This document shows, in pieces, positions 1 through 7,888 of a stretch of DNA of 64,000 nt. Both the position numbers and the translations under genes were made by a program. The stretch spans positions 4,892,601-4,956,600 of the forward strand of contig NZ_OY762276.1 in NCBI RefSeq assembly GCF_963665445.1, written 5' to 3'. The notes beneath the pieces were generated by a model, which had not been told where the DNA came from, ran no database searches, and saw nothing but the letters and a program-made list of their open reading frames with translations. The stretch comes from an uncultured Desulfobulbus sp. (GTDB lineage: Bacteria; Desulfobacterota; Desulfobulbia; Desulfobulbales; Desulfobulbaceae). Positions within the stretch are counted from its first letter, which is position 1. Each line of letters opens with the position of its first letter.

Positions 1-482
1 CCTACACGGTCGATCTCAAGATTAAATGGCCCAATGATCTCTATCTCAACGGGAAAAAGGTGGGCGGCATTCTCTGCGAGAACTCCTTTGATACGGGCAG
101 CCAACCGCCATGGCCGATGGTGATCGTCGGGGTGGGCATCAATGTCAACAGCCGGCTTGCCGACTTTCCAGCCGAACTGCATCCCATCCTTACCACCCTC
201 CAGGAAGAAACCGGTCAAAGCGTCGAGCTTGAATCCCTGCTCGACCGTTTACGGATAAAAATTTGTGCGTTGGTCGACACCTTGCCGGACAATCGGGAAT
301 CTCTTCTCGACCGTTGGCAAAACTATGATTACCTATTGCACAGGCCGGTCAAATACCTCAACGGAGAGCAGGTAATCCTGGGCACAGGCTGTGGTATTGC
401 CGCCGATGGCCGCTATACCCTTCGTGATGCGAGCGGCCTGACACATACCATTATCGGCGGCCAACTGCGTCCGGCAGAGTGA
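1..482 (+). CDS. birA: Biotin--[biotin carboxyl carrier protein] ligase, 3' part
   Basis: C-terminal part of a biotin-protein ligase; the start lies before the window and the reading frame is open from base 3. Biotin ligase activates biotin with ATP and attaches it to the carrier lysine of biotin-dependent carboxylases. The visible part carries the family's KWPND motif followed by a K-x-x-G-G-I-L segment, then V-G-x-G-I-N-V-N, both hallmarks of the catalytic core, and a short C-terminal SH3-like domain. Whether an N-terminal DNA-binding (repressor) domain exists cannot be seen. The stop is 57 bases before the next gene, which has its own strong ribosome binding site. Confidence 0.93.
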   Translation, partial: YTVDLKIKWPNDLYLNGKKVGGILCENSFDTGSQPPWPMVIVGVGINVNSRLADFPAELHPILTTLQEETGQSVELESLLDRLRIKICALVDTLPDNRESLLDRWQNYDYLLHRPVKYLNGEQVILGTGCGIAADGRYTLRDASGLTHTIIGGQLRPAE

Positions 483-539
483 GGTGATCCTTCCGGGTGA
501 ACCGCAGCCTGTTCGCCTTGCAAAGAACAAGGAGGAGTC

Positions 540-1541
540 ATGCAACCCGATCAGTTCCTCGCCTTTGTCGTCTCGGAAGATGCGTCGCACAACATCCGCC
601 GCAGGATAGAAGTGAAAAGCATAGCGGCTCTCCCGCCCGGTGATGTGGTGGTCAAGGTCGCCTACTCCTCGCTCAACTATAAGGATGCCCTTTCAGCAAA
701 CGGCAACCGGGGGGTGACGAAACAGTACCCGCATACCCCGGGGATAGATGCCGCAGGTGTTGTGGTTCACTCCTCGGTGGAACAGTGGCGTGAGGGAGAG
801 GCGGTCATCTGCACCGGCTACGATCTGGGCATGAATACCGATGGTGGTTTTGGCCAATATATTCGTGTGCCGGCGGGGTGGCTTGTGCACAAACCCGTCA
901 ACCTCTCATTGCTTGAGGCCATGCAGCTCGGTACGGCAGGCTTTACCGCCGCTTTGTGCACCCTGGGGTTGGAGGCAAACGGCGTCACCCCGCAAAAAGG
1001 TCCTATCCTCGTCACCGGTGCGACCGGGGGGGTGGCGACCATTGCCATCATGATCCTGACAAAACTCGGCTATGAGGTGGCAGCGGTTTCAGGAAAAAAG
1101 GAAGCCGGCGTCTTTCTCAGGGATCTCGGCGTCGCGGAGGTCATTGATCGGAAAACCTTTCTCGCCGATGGTGATCGTACCCTGCTCCCCGGAAAATGGG
1201 CTGGCGTTGTCGACACTGCCGGCGGCACGGTGCTGGCGACCGCCATCAAGGGAACCGGCTTTGACGGTGTGGTCACCAGCTGCGGCAATGCCGCCTCCGG
1301 TGATCTCCCGCTCAACGTCTACCCGTTCATTCTTCGTGGGGTCCATCTGTTGGGCATCTATTCGGCAAACTGCCCGATGGAGAAACGGTTGCGGGTCTGG
1401 GAGAAGCTCAGTGCCGAATGGAAACTTGATCGTCTGGAGCAACTGTGCCGTGTCGTCACGTTACATGATCTGGACGAGGAAATTACCCAAATGCTGGCCA
1501 GCAAAAGCAAAGGCCGCTGTGTTGTTCAATTAGGAGATTGA
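540..1541 (+). CDS. acuI: Zinc-independent medium-chain reductase, AcuI/YhdH (acryloyl-CoA reductase) family
   Basis: A 333-residue medium-chain dehydrogenase/reductase of the YhdH/AcuI group, whose characterised members reduce acryloyl-CoA with NADPH. The N-terminal GroES-like half contains SSLNYKDALS and a G-x-D-x-A-G-V-V segment. The Rossmann half has the VTGATGGVATIA nucleotide-binding loop near residue 160. Zinc-binding cysteines of true alcohol dehydrogenases are not apparent. An AAGGAGG site sits just upstream of the ATG. The stop is 2 bases before the kdsD GTG, so the two are probably cotranscribed. The substrate in this organism is inferred only from family. Confidence 0.85.
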   Translation: MQPDQFLAFVVSEDASHNIRRRIEVKSIAALPPGDVVVKVAYSSLNYKDALSANGNRGVTKQYPHTPGIDAAGVVVHSSVEQWREGEAVICTGYDLGMNTDGGFGQYIRVPAGWLVHKPVNLSLLEAMQLGTAGFTAALCTLGLEANGVTPQKGPILVTGATGGVATIAIMILTKLGYEVAAVSGKKEAGVFLRDLGVAEVIDRKTFLADGDRTLLPGKWAGVVDTAGGTVLATAIKGTGFDGVVTSCGNAASGDLPLNVYPFILRGVHLLGIYSANCPMEKRLRVWEKLSAEWKLDRLEQLCRVVTLHDLDEEITQMLASKSKGRCVVQLGD

Positions 1542-1543
1542 TT

Positions 1544-2515
1544 GTGAGCAGTGTATTAGCCAAGGAAGTGTTAACCATTGAAGCTGAGGGCATACTGGCC
1601 GTTCGGGATAACCTTGGGCCTGAATTTGAGCGTGCCGTCGACCTGATCATGTCCTGTCCGAGCCGTTTGGTGGTCACGGGTATCGGTAAATCAGGCCTCG
1701 TGGGGCAAAAAATTTCAGCGACCCTCAATTCAACCGGGACACCTTCCCTCTTCCTCCACCCCGTGGAGGCGATGCATGGGGATCTGGGCATGGTCGCTGT
1801 AACCGATGTGGTGCTCGCCATCTCCTATTCCGGCGAGACCTCTGAGCTGAACAGGCTGCTTTCCTCGATCAAGGAGCGCTCCATTCCGATCATTGCCATC
1901 TGTGGTCGCAGCGATTCCACCCTGGCCAATCACGCGCAGGTCACCCTGAACGTGGCCATTCCCCGTGAGGCCTGCCCATTGGGGCTCGCACCGACGACTT
2001 CGACCACCGCGACCCTGGCCATGGGTGACGCGCTGGCGGTGGCCCTGCTCAATCGCAAACATTTCAAAGCCGAAGATTTTCGCCGCAATCATCCGGGGGG
2101 CAGTCTGGGGGCGCGGCTGAAGGTGGCTGTCCGGGAGGTCATGCTCACCGGCGACAACGTACCGCGGGTATCGGATCAGGCCAACATGGCCGAGGCGATC
2201 GCCGAACTCAATGAGAAAAGTCTGGGGGCGGTCTTTGTCACTGACGAGCAATGTATCCTCCGGGGGATCGTCACTGACGGTGATGTACGGAGAATGCTGT
2301 CCGCCGGGAAGAACTATGTGGACACCCCGCTTACCGAGGCGATGACGAAAAGCCCCCTGGCGATCTCCAGTGATCTGATGGCGGCAGATGCCTTAAGCAT
2401 CATGCAGCAGCACGAGATCACGGTCCTGGCGGTGATCAGTGAGCAGGGAGGGCTTCTGGGAATATTGCACCTGCACGACCTGCTGGGCAAGGGCGAATTC
2501 CGATTTCTGATTTAA
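1544..2515 (+). CDS. kdsD: Arabinose-5-phosphate isomerase (KdsD/KpsF)
   Basis: Converts ribulose 5-phosphate to arabinose 5-phosphate, the first step of Kdo synthesis for lipopolysaccharide. An N-terminal SIS domain (about residues 30-180) shows GIGKSG, ISYSGETSEL and the FRRNHPGGSLG segment typical of the family. Two CBS domains follow to the C-terminus. Length (323 residues) is normal. I chose GTG at 1544 rather than TTG at 1538, because AGGAG at 1532-1536 is 7 bases from this GTG and overlaps nothing else. It follows acuI without a gap. Presence of the gene implies a Kdo-containing outer membrane. Confidence 0.93.
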   Translation: MSSVLAKEVLTIEAEGILAVRDNLGPEFERAVDLIMSCPSRLVVTGIGKSGLVGQKISATLNSTGTPSLFLHPVEAMHGDLGMVAVTDVVLAISYSGETSELNRLLSSIKERSIPIIAICGRSDSTLANHAQVTLNVAIPREACPLGLAPTTSTTATLAMGDALAVALLNRKHFKAEDFRRNHPGGSLGARLKVAVREVMLTGDNVPRVSDQANMAEAIAELNEKSLGAVFVTDEQCILRGIVTDGDVRRMLSAGKNYVDTPLTEAMTKSPLAISSDLMAADALSIMQQHEITVLAVISEQGGLLGILHLHDLLGKGEFRFLI

Positions 2516-2545
2516 GTGCAGAGGCACGCCAACAGGTGGTGGTCG

Positions 2546-4924
2546 TTACTCCTTGGGGACCGACCACCGACCGGTTGCCGGATCATAGAGGTAGGCCAAT
2601 TCCAGCTTGGACGAGGATCCCTGGCTTCGCTCCACGCAGGTCAGGGTAAAGAGGCTTTTTGCCCCCACCTTCTTGGTGAAGACGGCCTTGGGCTGCATCA
2701 GGGTTGAGCCGCGAAAGGTTGGATAGTTGTTGCGGAAGATGGTTTCGAAGTTTTCTTCCAACCAGTGAATCCGTTCATCCTGGCTCAGAATTTCCTGATG
2801 GTCCGCTATTTTTGCCCCCACCTTCTGGCTGATAGTTTTTACTGAGGGGTCGCCCGCAAATTTGCTGTTCTGGATAAAGCGCTGAATCTTTCGGCTCTGG
2901 GCAATGACCCCAGCGCTATCCCCATTCCCTTCCGCGACCAATACATTGTCCTGCATCCGGGCGATCTGCACCATGAGCAGGGTCCGGGAAATCTTATCCA
3001 CCGAGTCCTCGACAAGGCTATCGGTGCTGTCCGGTTCATTTTTCAAGAGCTGCAAGGCGTTGTCGTATTCGATGATCGCCTCATCCCAGTTTTTCCCTTC
3101 GTAGGCCTCACGAGCCTTGGAAAGCATGAGATAGAGTCGGGCATTGACCAGAAGCCTGTGGAGGTCGCTGCGTTCTTTCTCGGTGACAACCGTGGGATTG
3201 GCATCGATGGTCGACTGGGCCTGTTCCAGAAAGCGAATGGTTTCCTCCCATTGGGCCTGGGTGAAGGCCTTTTTGGATTGATCCAGGTCATGGCGGAAGG
3301 TGGCGGCCGTCAAACGATGGGTTATCTCGCTGATCGTGCCGAGCGACTGGATGTTGGAGGAAAGGGACAGCGCCTTGCGATAGGCTTCAGCCGCCTGTTC
3401 CCAGTTCTTGTTCTGTTCAGCCCGTTCGGCGATGGAAAGGGTCTGCTGCAATTCCAGGGATTGAATGATCTCCTTGATCGGTTCGTACTGTTTTGTCAGA
3501 TTGTGATCCTGGGCGAATTGGAGCGCCTGGCGATAGAGGGGCAAGGCCTCGGAAATTTTTTCCTGTTTGGCCAGAGCTTGCCCCTGCTCGGTCAGGACGT
3601 TGAGTTCTCTGTGGGCTGCAGCCCTATCCGCAGGCATGTATTCCCCCTCAAAGAGAATCCGGCCCTTGAGGCCCTCCTGCAACTCAGGAGAGGAGAGCAG
3701 GCTCTGAATCCCCTGCTCATAGGCGCTTTTGCGAAAGCGGAGAATGGTGAGGTTGGAAAGCGACTGATTGGCTGATTCAAGGGCATCCTGGGCCGCATCG
3801 AACTGTTTCTTATCCAGCAGCAGTTGCCCCTTGAGCAGGTTGGCCTGAGATTGGCTCAGGGTGTTCTGGTCCTTGAAATAGAGGGATATGGTGCCGACAC
3901 AGAGCCCGAGAAAAAGCATGGCAAAGAGAATCGGTTTCAGCGGTATGCCGCCGCCCAATTTGACACTGGATTTCCCCTTTTTCCGGGGCTTGTCCAGGGG
4001 CGCTGGGGGCGGTTGGGCGACCAGTGGTTCCGGGGTGCTCTCTTCGCCTCCGGGATGTCCGGTCATCTGGGCGAGTTGGTATGCCTGTTGGATTCGATCG
4101 CGCAGCGATTCGGCCCCTGGAGCATCTGCGGCAATGGCCAACAGGTTGTCGGTCACCTCCAGGGCTTCATCGAATTTAGCCATGTCCTCCAGCTGTTCGG
4201 CCAGTTTGAACAGTTGGTCGGTTTTGCGCAGTACTTTGCCGATGGTCTGCTGCATTTCATCTCGATCGGCAAAGTTGGCGTTTTCCGGAAGATCGGAGAG
4301 CAGTTTGTTGGCGGCAAAGATTTTGTTTTCCGCGATCAACTCGCGAATATAGTCGATATCAGAAGGGGTGACCGGTTTTTCGGGGGCCAGGAAATCATCG
4401 TTTTCCAGGCCCAGGGAGGCAAAGGTGTCATCGACCAGGTCGTCGAGATGTTCCTCGGTTTCCTGGATATCCGCCAGACTCAGGGTGTCGAGCGGAAGTT
4501 GATCTCCATGGCTGGCGTACCAGTCGGCGGCTTCCTGGTTGAAAGGGTCCTCAAGGGTATAGGCGCTGCCGCAGATCATCTCGCCGATATGGAGAATCAG
4601 TTCGGGCAGGGAAGGATTCTTTTGCCACTGGTCGGCGATGCGGATGGCGGCCGGATCGAAATCAGGGTGGAAGATAGGCGTCAGCGGTTTGGCAATGGGG
4701 GCAAAATGGGGATAGCCGAAGGGGAGGCTGATGCGGACACGGTGACTGGAGGCGATGGTGATCGTGTTGTCGTCGTCCCGGGAATAGCCACGAAGCGAAT
4801 ATTCGACTTCGTAATTATCAGGGGGCTGACCGTCGGCTTTGAGAATGACAATGTTGGGGTAAAGCTCGAGGAAATCTTTGAGTTGCGCATAATCGTCAGC
4901 AAGCTGCTGTGAACCCATGGCCAT
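2546..4924 (-). CDS. Membrane-anchored TPR protein with N-terminal E2 (UBC)-like domain
   Basis: A 792-residue protein. Residues about 10-140 read like a ubiquitin-conjugating (UBC) fold: FGYPHFAP resembles the E2 P-x-x-Y-P-F-x-x-P turn, HPDFD at 86-90 resembles HPN, W100 matches the conserved tryptophan, and a helix with ...DPFNQEAADWY resembles the E2 C-terminal helix. The catalytic cysteine position is occupied by Arg95, so no E2 activity is expected. After an acidic helical region and a Pro/Lys-rich linker, residues 331-350 form one transmembrane segment. The remainder (to 792) is helical with TPR-like repeats and lies on the other side of the membrane. No clear ribosome site distinguishes ATG 4924 from ATG 4918. 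The gene is convergent with kdsD. Function unknown. Confidence 0.8.
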   Translation of the reverse strand: MAMGSQQLADDYAQLKDFLELYPNIVILKADGQPPDNYEVEYSLRGYSRDDDNTITIASSHRVRISLPFGYPHFAPIAKPLTPIFHPDFDPAAIRIADQWQKNPSLPELILHIGEMICGSAYTLEDPFNQEAADWYASHGDQLPLDTLSLADIQETEEHLDDLVDDTFASLGLENDDFLAPEKPVTPSDIDYIRELIAENKIFAANKLLSDLPENANFADRDEMQQTIGKVLRKTDQLFKLAEQLEDMAKFDEALEVTDNLLAIAADAPGAESLRDRIQQAYQLAQMTGHPGGEESTPEPLVAQPPPAPLDKPRKKGKSSVKLGGGIPLKPILFAMLFLGLCVGTISLYFKDQNTLSQSQANLLKGQLLLDKKQFDAAQDALESANQSLSNLTILRFRKSAYEQGIQSLLSSPELQEGLKGRILFEGEYMPADRAAAHRELNVLTEQGQALAKQEKISEALPLYRQALQFAQDHNLTKQYEPIKEIIQSLELQQTLSIAERAEQNKNWEQAAEAYRKALSLSSNIQSLGTISEITHRLTAATFRHDLDQSKKAFTQAQWEETIRFLEQAQSTIDANPTVVTEKERSDLHRLLVNARLYLMLSKAREAYEGKNWDEAIIEYDNALQLLKNEPDSTDSLVEDSVDKISRTLLMVQIARMQDNVLVAEGNGDSAGVIAQSRKIQRFIQNSKFAGDPSVKTISQKVGAKIADHQEILSQDERIHWLEENFETIFRNNYPTFRGSTLMQPKAVFTKKVGAKSLFTLTCVERSQGSSSKLELAYLYDPATGRWSVPKE

Positions 4925-5159
4925 AAAAATAACCTATAATACGCTGTTGGTGGGGCATGATGCCGAAAATTATCGTAAGCCGGTCAAGATATTTCTGCAT
5001 ACTGTATAATATTTATTGATAGGAAACAAGGCGGCTTTATGGGAGAGGAGAAAAAGTTGTTTTGCCTAACTCCTGGAAAAGATTCGATTGAGTGGAGACC
5101 GTTTGGCATGTACACTGGGAACAGCAATTCCCCCTTGGTTCTGAACGTGATGCGAGCTC

Positions 5160-5792
5160 ATGAACACCTTTAAGGCCGTATTTGAAATTATTCATGTGCG
5201 AAACTGTCCCTTCTACGAGCAGAAGGAATGTTTTTCCTTGACCGAGAAGGCGGTCGAACTCCCCTTGGGACGTTCGTCCTGTCTGATATTGGTCCGTGAA
5301 CTCACTGGCCTGCTGTTTTCACTGATGCCCCATGCCGCCGTCCAATTTGTCGAACAGCGCAATACGGTCTTTACCTGCGGCGGATGTACCGGCCTGATCA
5401 AATTCAAGCTCAGCGATAAACCATTCCCGCTCACCAGCGAGCCGTCACCGGTTCAGGTGCCGGAAAACAAGGATGCGGTCATCAGTGGCCGCGTCGAGGC
5501 GATCGTTCCGGCCGAACTGTTGCAGGTTTTCCATATGCATCAGAAAACCGGGCGGTTGATCATGGAGTTCCCCCAGGGATCGGCTCGGGTGACCTTTCGC
5601 GAAGGAGGGCTCTTAGCCGCACGGTTTCATGACCTGGATAACCAGGAGGCCATCTATGCAATGCTCCCGGAAAAAAAAGGCTCGTTCTATTTTCTTCCCG
5701 GGCTGCCGGATGCGTTGATGAAGGCCCGGGAGATCGGCGATTTCATGATGATCCTCATGGAGGGGCTGCGCAGGCTCGATGAGGAAGAGTAG
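5160..5792 (+). CDS. DUF4388 (PATAN) domain protein with Cys-rich N-terminal domain
   Basis: A 210-residue soluble protein. The C-terminal half (about residues 100-205) matches the DUF4388/PATAN pattern: a helix ending ELLQVFHMHQKTGRL, then strands around GSARVTFREGGLLAARF and a final hydrophobic helix. PATAN domains occur in bacterial signalling proteins, often with receiver or cyclic-nucleotide modules. The first 90 residues hold five cysteines, including N-C-P-F-Y and C-G-G-C-T-G, which could bind metal. No catalytic motif was seen. It is divergent from the E2-like gene across about 235 bases. The function is not known. Confidence 0.75.
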   Translation: MNTFKAVFEIIHVRNCPFYEQKECFSLTEKAVELPLGRSSCLILVRELTGLLFSLMPHAAVQFVEQRNTVFTCGGCTGLIKFKLSDKPFPLTSEPSPVQVPENKDAVISGRVEAIVPAELLQVFHMHQKTGRLIMEFPQGSARVTFREGGLLAARFHDLDNQEAIYAMLPEKKGSFYFLPGLPDALMKAREIGDFMMILMEGLRRLDEEE

Positions 5793-5807
5793 GGCGTTTC
5801 CGCTTGC

Positions 5808-6434
5808 CTAACCGCGGGCAAGGGGCGGAAGGGACAATATATCCATGAAAGTATCCACCCAGTAGCGGGCATTGAGCCCGGTATTTCGAAAGGCGACCAG
5901 GTCCACGCCGACACTGGCGCAGTGTTCTTCGTCAATCACCGAATCTCCGATATAGAGGGCCTCTGTCGGCCGTACCTGGAAGTGGTCCAGGATCATCTGC
6001 AATCCGTCCGGTGCCGGCTTGGGGCGAGGTGCGGTGGAGGCTGTCACCACCATATCGAACCAGGGGCGCAGTTGGAAGGTGTCCAGGATGTTCTCCATGG
6101 TGTCGGTCCGGTTGGTGGAGATGGCGGTGTGATACCGGGGTTTGATGGACTGGAGAAAATCGATCAGGTCCGGCTCCATCTCCATGAACTGCAGGTAGGG
6201 CGTGTAGTCGAGGCTTTTCCGGTAAGCGTTGACCTTGTCGATGGCGATATGGCTGTGCTTGCGGAAGATATGGAGGATGGAGTTGTTGACGTTGTGAATG
6301 TGCGCAAATTCGAGTTCCGCGGCATCCATGGGCGGGCAGTCGAAGTGGGCAAGGATATGATTGTAAAAGGCCCGATTGGACTCTTTTGAACTAAACATGA
6401 CGCCGTCGCAGTCAAACACAACCAGTTTCAGCAT
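5808..6434 (-). CDS. HAD-superfamily hydrolase, phosphoglycolate-phosphatase-like
   Basis: A small HAD phosphatase. Motif I is FDCDGVMF with the nucleophile and acid/base aspartates. Motif II is S-T-N-R, motif III is the lysine in RPKPAPDG, and motif IV is GDSVIDEEHC. A helical cap lies between motifs I and II. The substrate is unknown; the phosphoglycolate or pyrophosphatase branches are the closest in pattern. ATG 6434 was taken as the start; a TTG at 6443 would overlap the upstream HD gene by 4 bases. It is the last gene of the secDF-ykgJ-HD-HAD run. Confidence 0.85.
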   Translation of the reverse strand: MLKLVVFDCDGVMFSSKESNRAFYNHILAHFDCPPMDAAELEFAHIHNVNNSILHIFRKHSHIAIDKVNAYRKSLDYTPYLQFMEMEPDLIDFLQSIKPRYHTAISTNRTDTMENILDTFQLRPWFDMVVTASTAPRPKPAPDGLQMILDHFQVRPTEALYIGDSVIDEEHCASVGVDLVAFRNTGLNARYWVDTFMDILSLPPLARG

Positions 6435-6439
6435 GGTGA

Positions 6440-7117
6440 TCAATCTTGGGGCAGAGGGGGAAGGGAGATCCCGGTTTCCCGGGTGAGTTGGTCAAAAAAC
6501 AGCTGCATAAAGGTATGCCGTTCCCTAGCCAGGGTTTGGCCGACAGGGGTCAGCATCTGGTCGCGCACCTTGGACATCTTGACCTGAAATTCGCGGTAGG
6601 CCGTGTCCTCGAGCGAATAGGGCAGGGTTGCGGCGCAGTCGGCCCCGGGATTATGGAGCCGGGCGCCGATCTGACCGGCAAAGAGGAAGGCGCGGCCGAT
6701 ACCCACCGCGCCGATGGAATCGAGTTTATCGGCGTCAAAAAGGATTTGCGCCTCCACCGTTTCCGGCACCCGGCCTCGCCGGTAGCGGTGGCTACGGATG
6801 CAGTGGCAGATCGCCTCGATATCGGCGTCATTGTAGCCGAGTTCCTGCAAGATGGGCACGGCAAGCTCTGCTCCGCGAACGGCATGGCAAACCTTGCCCT
6901 TGCTCAGGCTTTCTTCCTTGCGGCCGATATCGTGCAGCAGGGCGGCAGGGATGAGGATCTCGAGGCGAGCGTCCATCTGCCGCCCGATGAGAAGGGCGGT
7001 TGTCAACACCCGTTCGCTGTGATCCGGGCCATGCGAACCCCCTTCGGTGATGGAGAGGCTGTGGCTGATCTGGCGAAGGCGATCGAGCAACTGCGCATCG
7101 ATGGGGTATGGAGCCAT
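6440..7117 (-). CDS. HD-domain phosphohydrolase
   Basis: A 225-residue metal-dependent HD phosphohydrolase resembling the YedJ group. Metal ligands are visible in order: H in GSHGPDHSERV, HD in LLHDIGRKE, H in KVCHAVRGAE, and D in LFDADKLDSIG. Such proteins act on nucleotides or related phosphoesters; the substrate cannot be read from sequence. I chose ATG 7117 over the adjacent TTG 7120, with AGGG about 8 bases upstream. The gene ends 5 bases before the HAD start, so the two are probably translated from one message. Confidence 0.87.
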   Translation of the reverse strand: MAPYPIDAQLLDRLRQISHSLSITEGGSHGPDHSERVLTTALLIGRQMDARLEILIPAALLHDIGRKEESLSKGKVCHAVRGAELAVPILQELGYNDADIEAICHCIRSHRYRRGRVPETVEAQILFDADKLDSIGAVGIGRAFLFAGQIGARLHNPGADCAATLPYSLEDTAYREFQVKMSKVRDQMLTPVGQTLARERHTFMQLFFDQLTRETGISLPPLPQD

Positions 7118-7144
7118 CAACGAGCCCTGACCTGCAATTTTTGT

Positions 7145-7888
7145 TCACGCACCGTAAAATTCCTGCATCAGCCAACGGATGCCGAGCAGCAGCAGTTCCT
7201 CGTCATCGCCGGCAATGCCTGCGAGTTGGGCCGGAGTCAGCGGGCGATTCAGGGCAATGCGCCCCTCGACCATGTCGGTCCGAAACTGATCCAGGTCGTA
7301 GAGCGCCAGGGTGTACTGATCCAACTGCTTGCGGGTCGGGCGAAAGGAGCCGTCCTGAATTGAGGGATGCTGCACCAGCGGCAACAGGGCATCGTTGAAG
7401 CGGTTGTACTCCTCCAAACCCTGATCGCGCAGATAGGCAGCCACGCTCTGCTGCTGGTTTTCGCCAAAACCCTTGCAATGGGACTCCCGTACCAGGACCA
7501 GGGACTCGGTGATCTCGCCGTTTTGCTGACGGGCTGCTCCGCGGCCCACCGGGTAGGCCCGGCAGCTACCGGGACGGTCCTCATAGACCGTGCATCCTTT
7601 GCTCTCGACGAACACGCAGGAGGCGCGGCCGTCATCCACCATGGTCAGGTAGCAGGTGGGAAAGAGCTGTTCTTCATCCCATTCGATAATCACGTATCGA
7701 TCCAGGAATTGCCCGGATTTGACCTGCAGATGCCGTTTGAGCCGCAGCACATCATAGGGGGTCAGGGCCAGGTCGAGTTCCCGGCAGCATTCGGTGAAAC
7801 AGGAGACGCCCGGGTGACAGGCAAAGGTCATCGGCTGTTCTGCGGCAATGGGCTGAAACGGTTGGGGTACGTCTTGATGTGTGCTCAT
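7145..7888 (-). CDS. YkgJ-family cysteine cluster protein
   Basis: A 247-residue member of the YkgJ/CxxCxxCC family, putative zinc- or iron-chelating proteins. Cysteines are in C-H-P-G-V-S-C-F-T-E-C-C near residue 24 and again in CVFVESKGCTVYEDRPGSC near residue 85. That spacing is expected for an 8-cysteine metal cluster. The C-terminal part is helical and variable. Its ATG overlaps the secDF stop in an ATGA, indicating translational coupling. A role linked to the secretion gene cannot be deduced. Confidence 0.85.
   Translation of the reverse strand: MSTHQDVPQPFQPIAAEQPMTFACHPGVSCFTECCRELDLALTPYDVLRLKRHLQVKSGQFLDRYVIIEWDEEQLFPTCYLTMVDDGRASCVFVESKGCTVYEDRPGSCRAYPVGRGAARQQNGEITESLVLVRESHCKGFGENQQQSVAAYLRDQGLEEYNRFNDALLPLVQHPSIQDGSFRPTRKQLDQYTLALYDLDQFRTDMVEGRIALNRPLTPAQLAGIAGDDEELLLLGIRWLMQEFYGA

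Noticed and set aside
3824..4912. 362-residue plus-strand frame antisense to the E2/TPR gene
   Set aside because: It is a shadow of the long minus-strand gene; composition is Gly/Gln/Val-rich with no domain.
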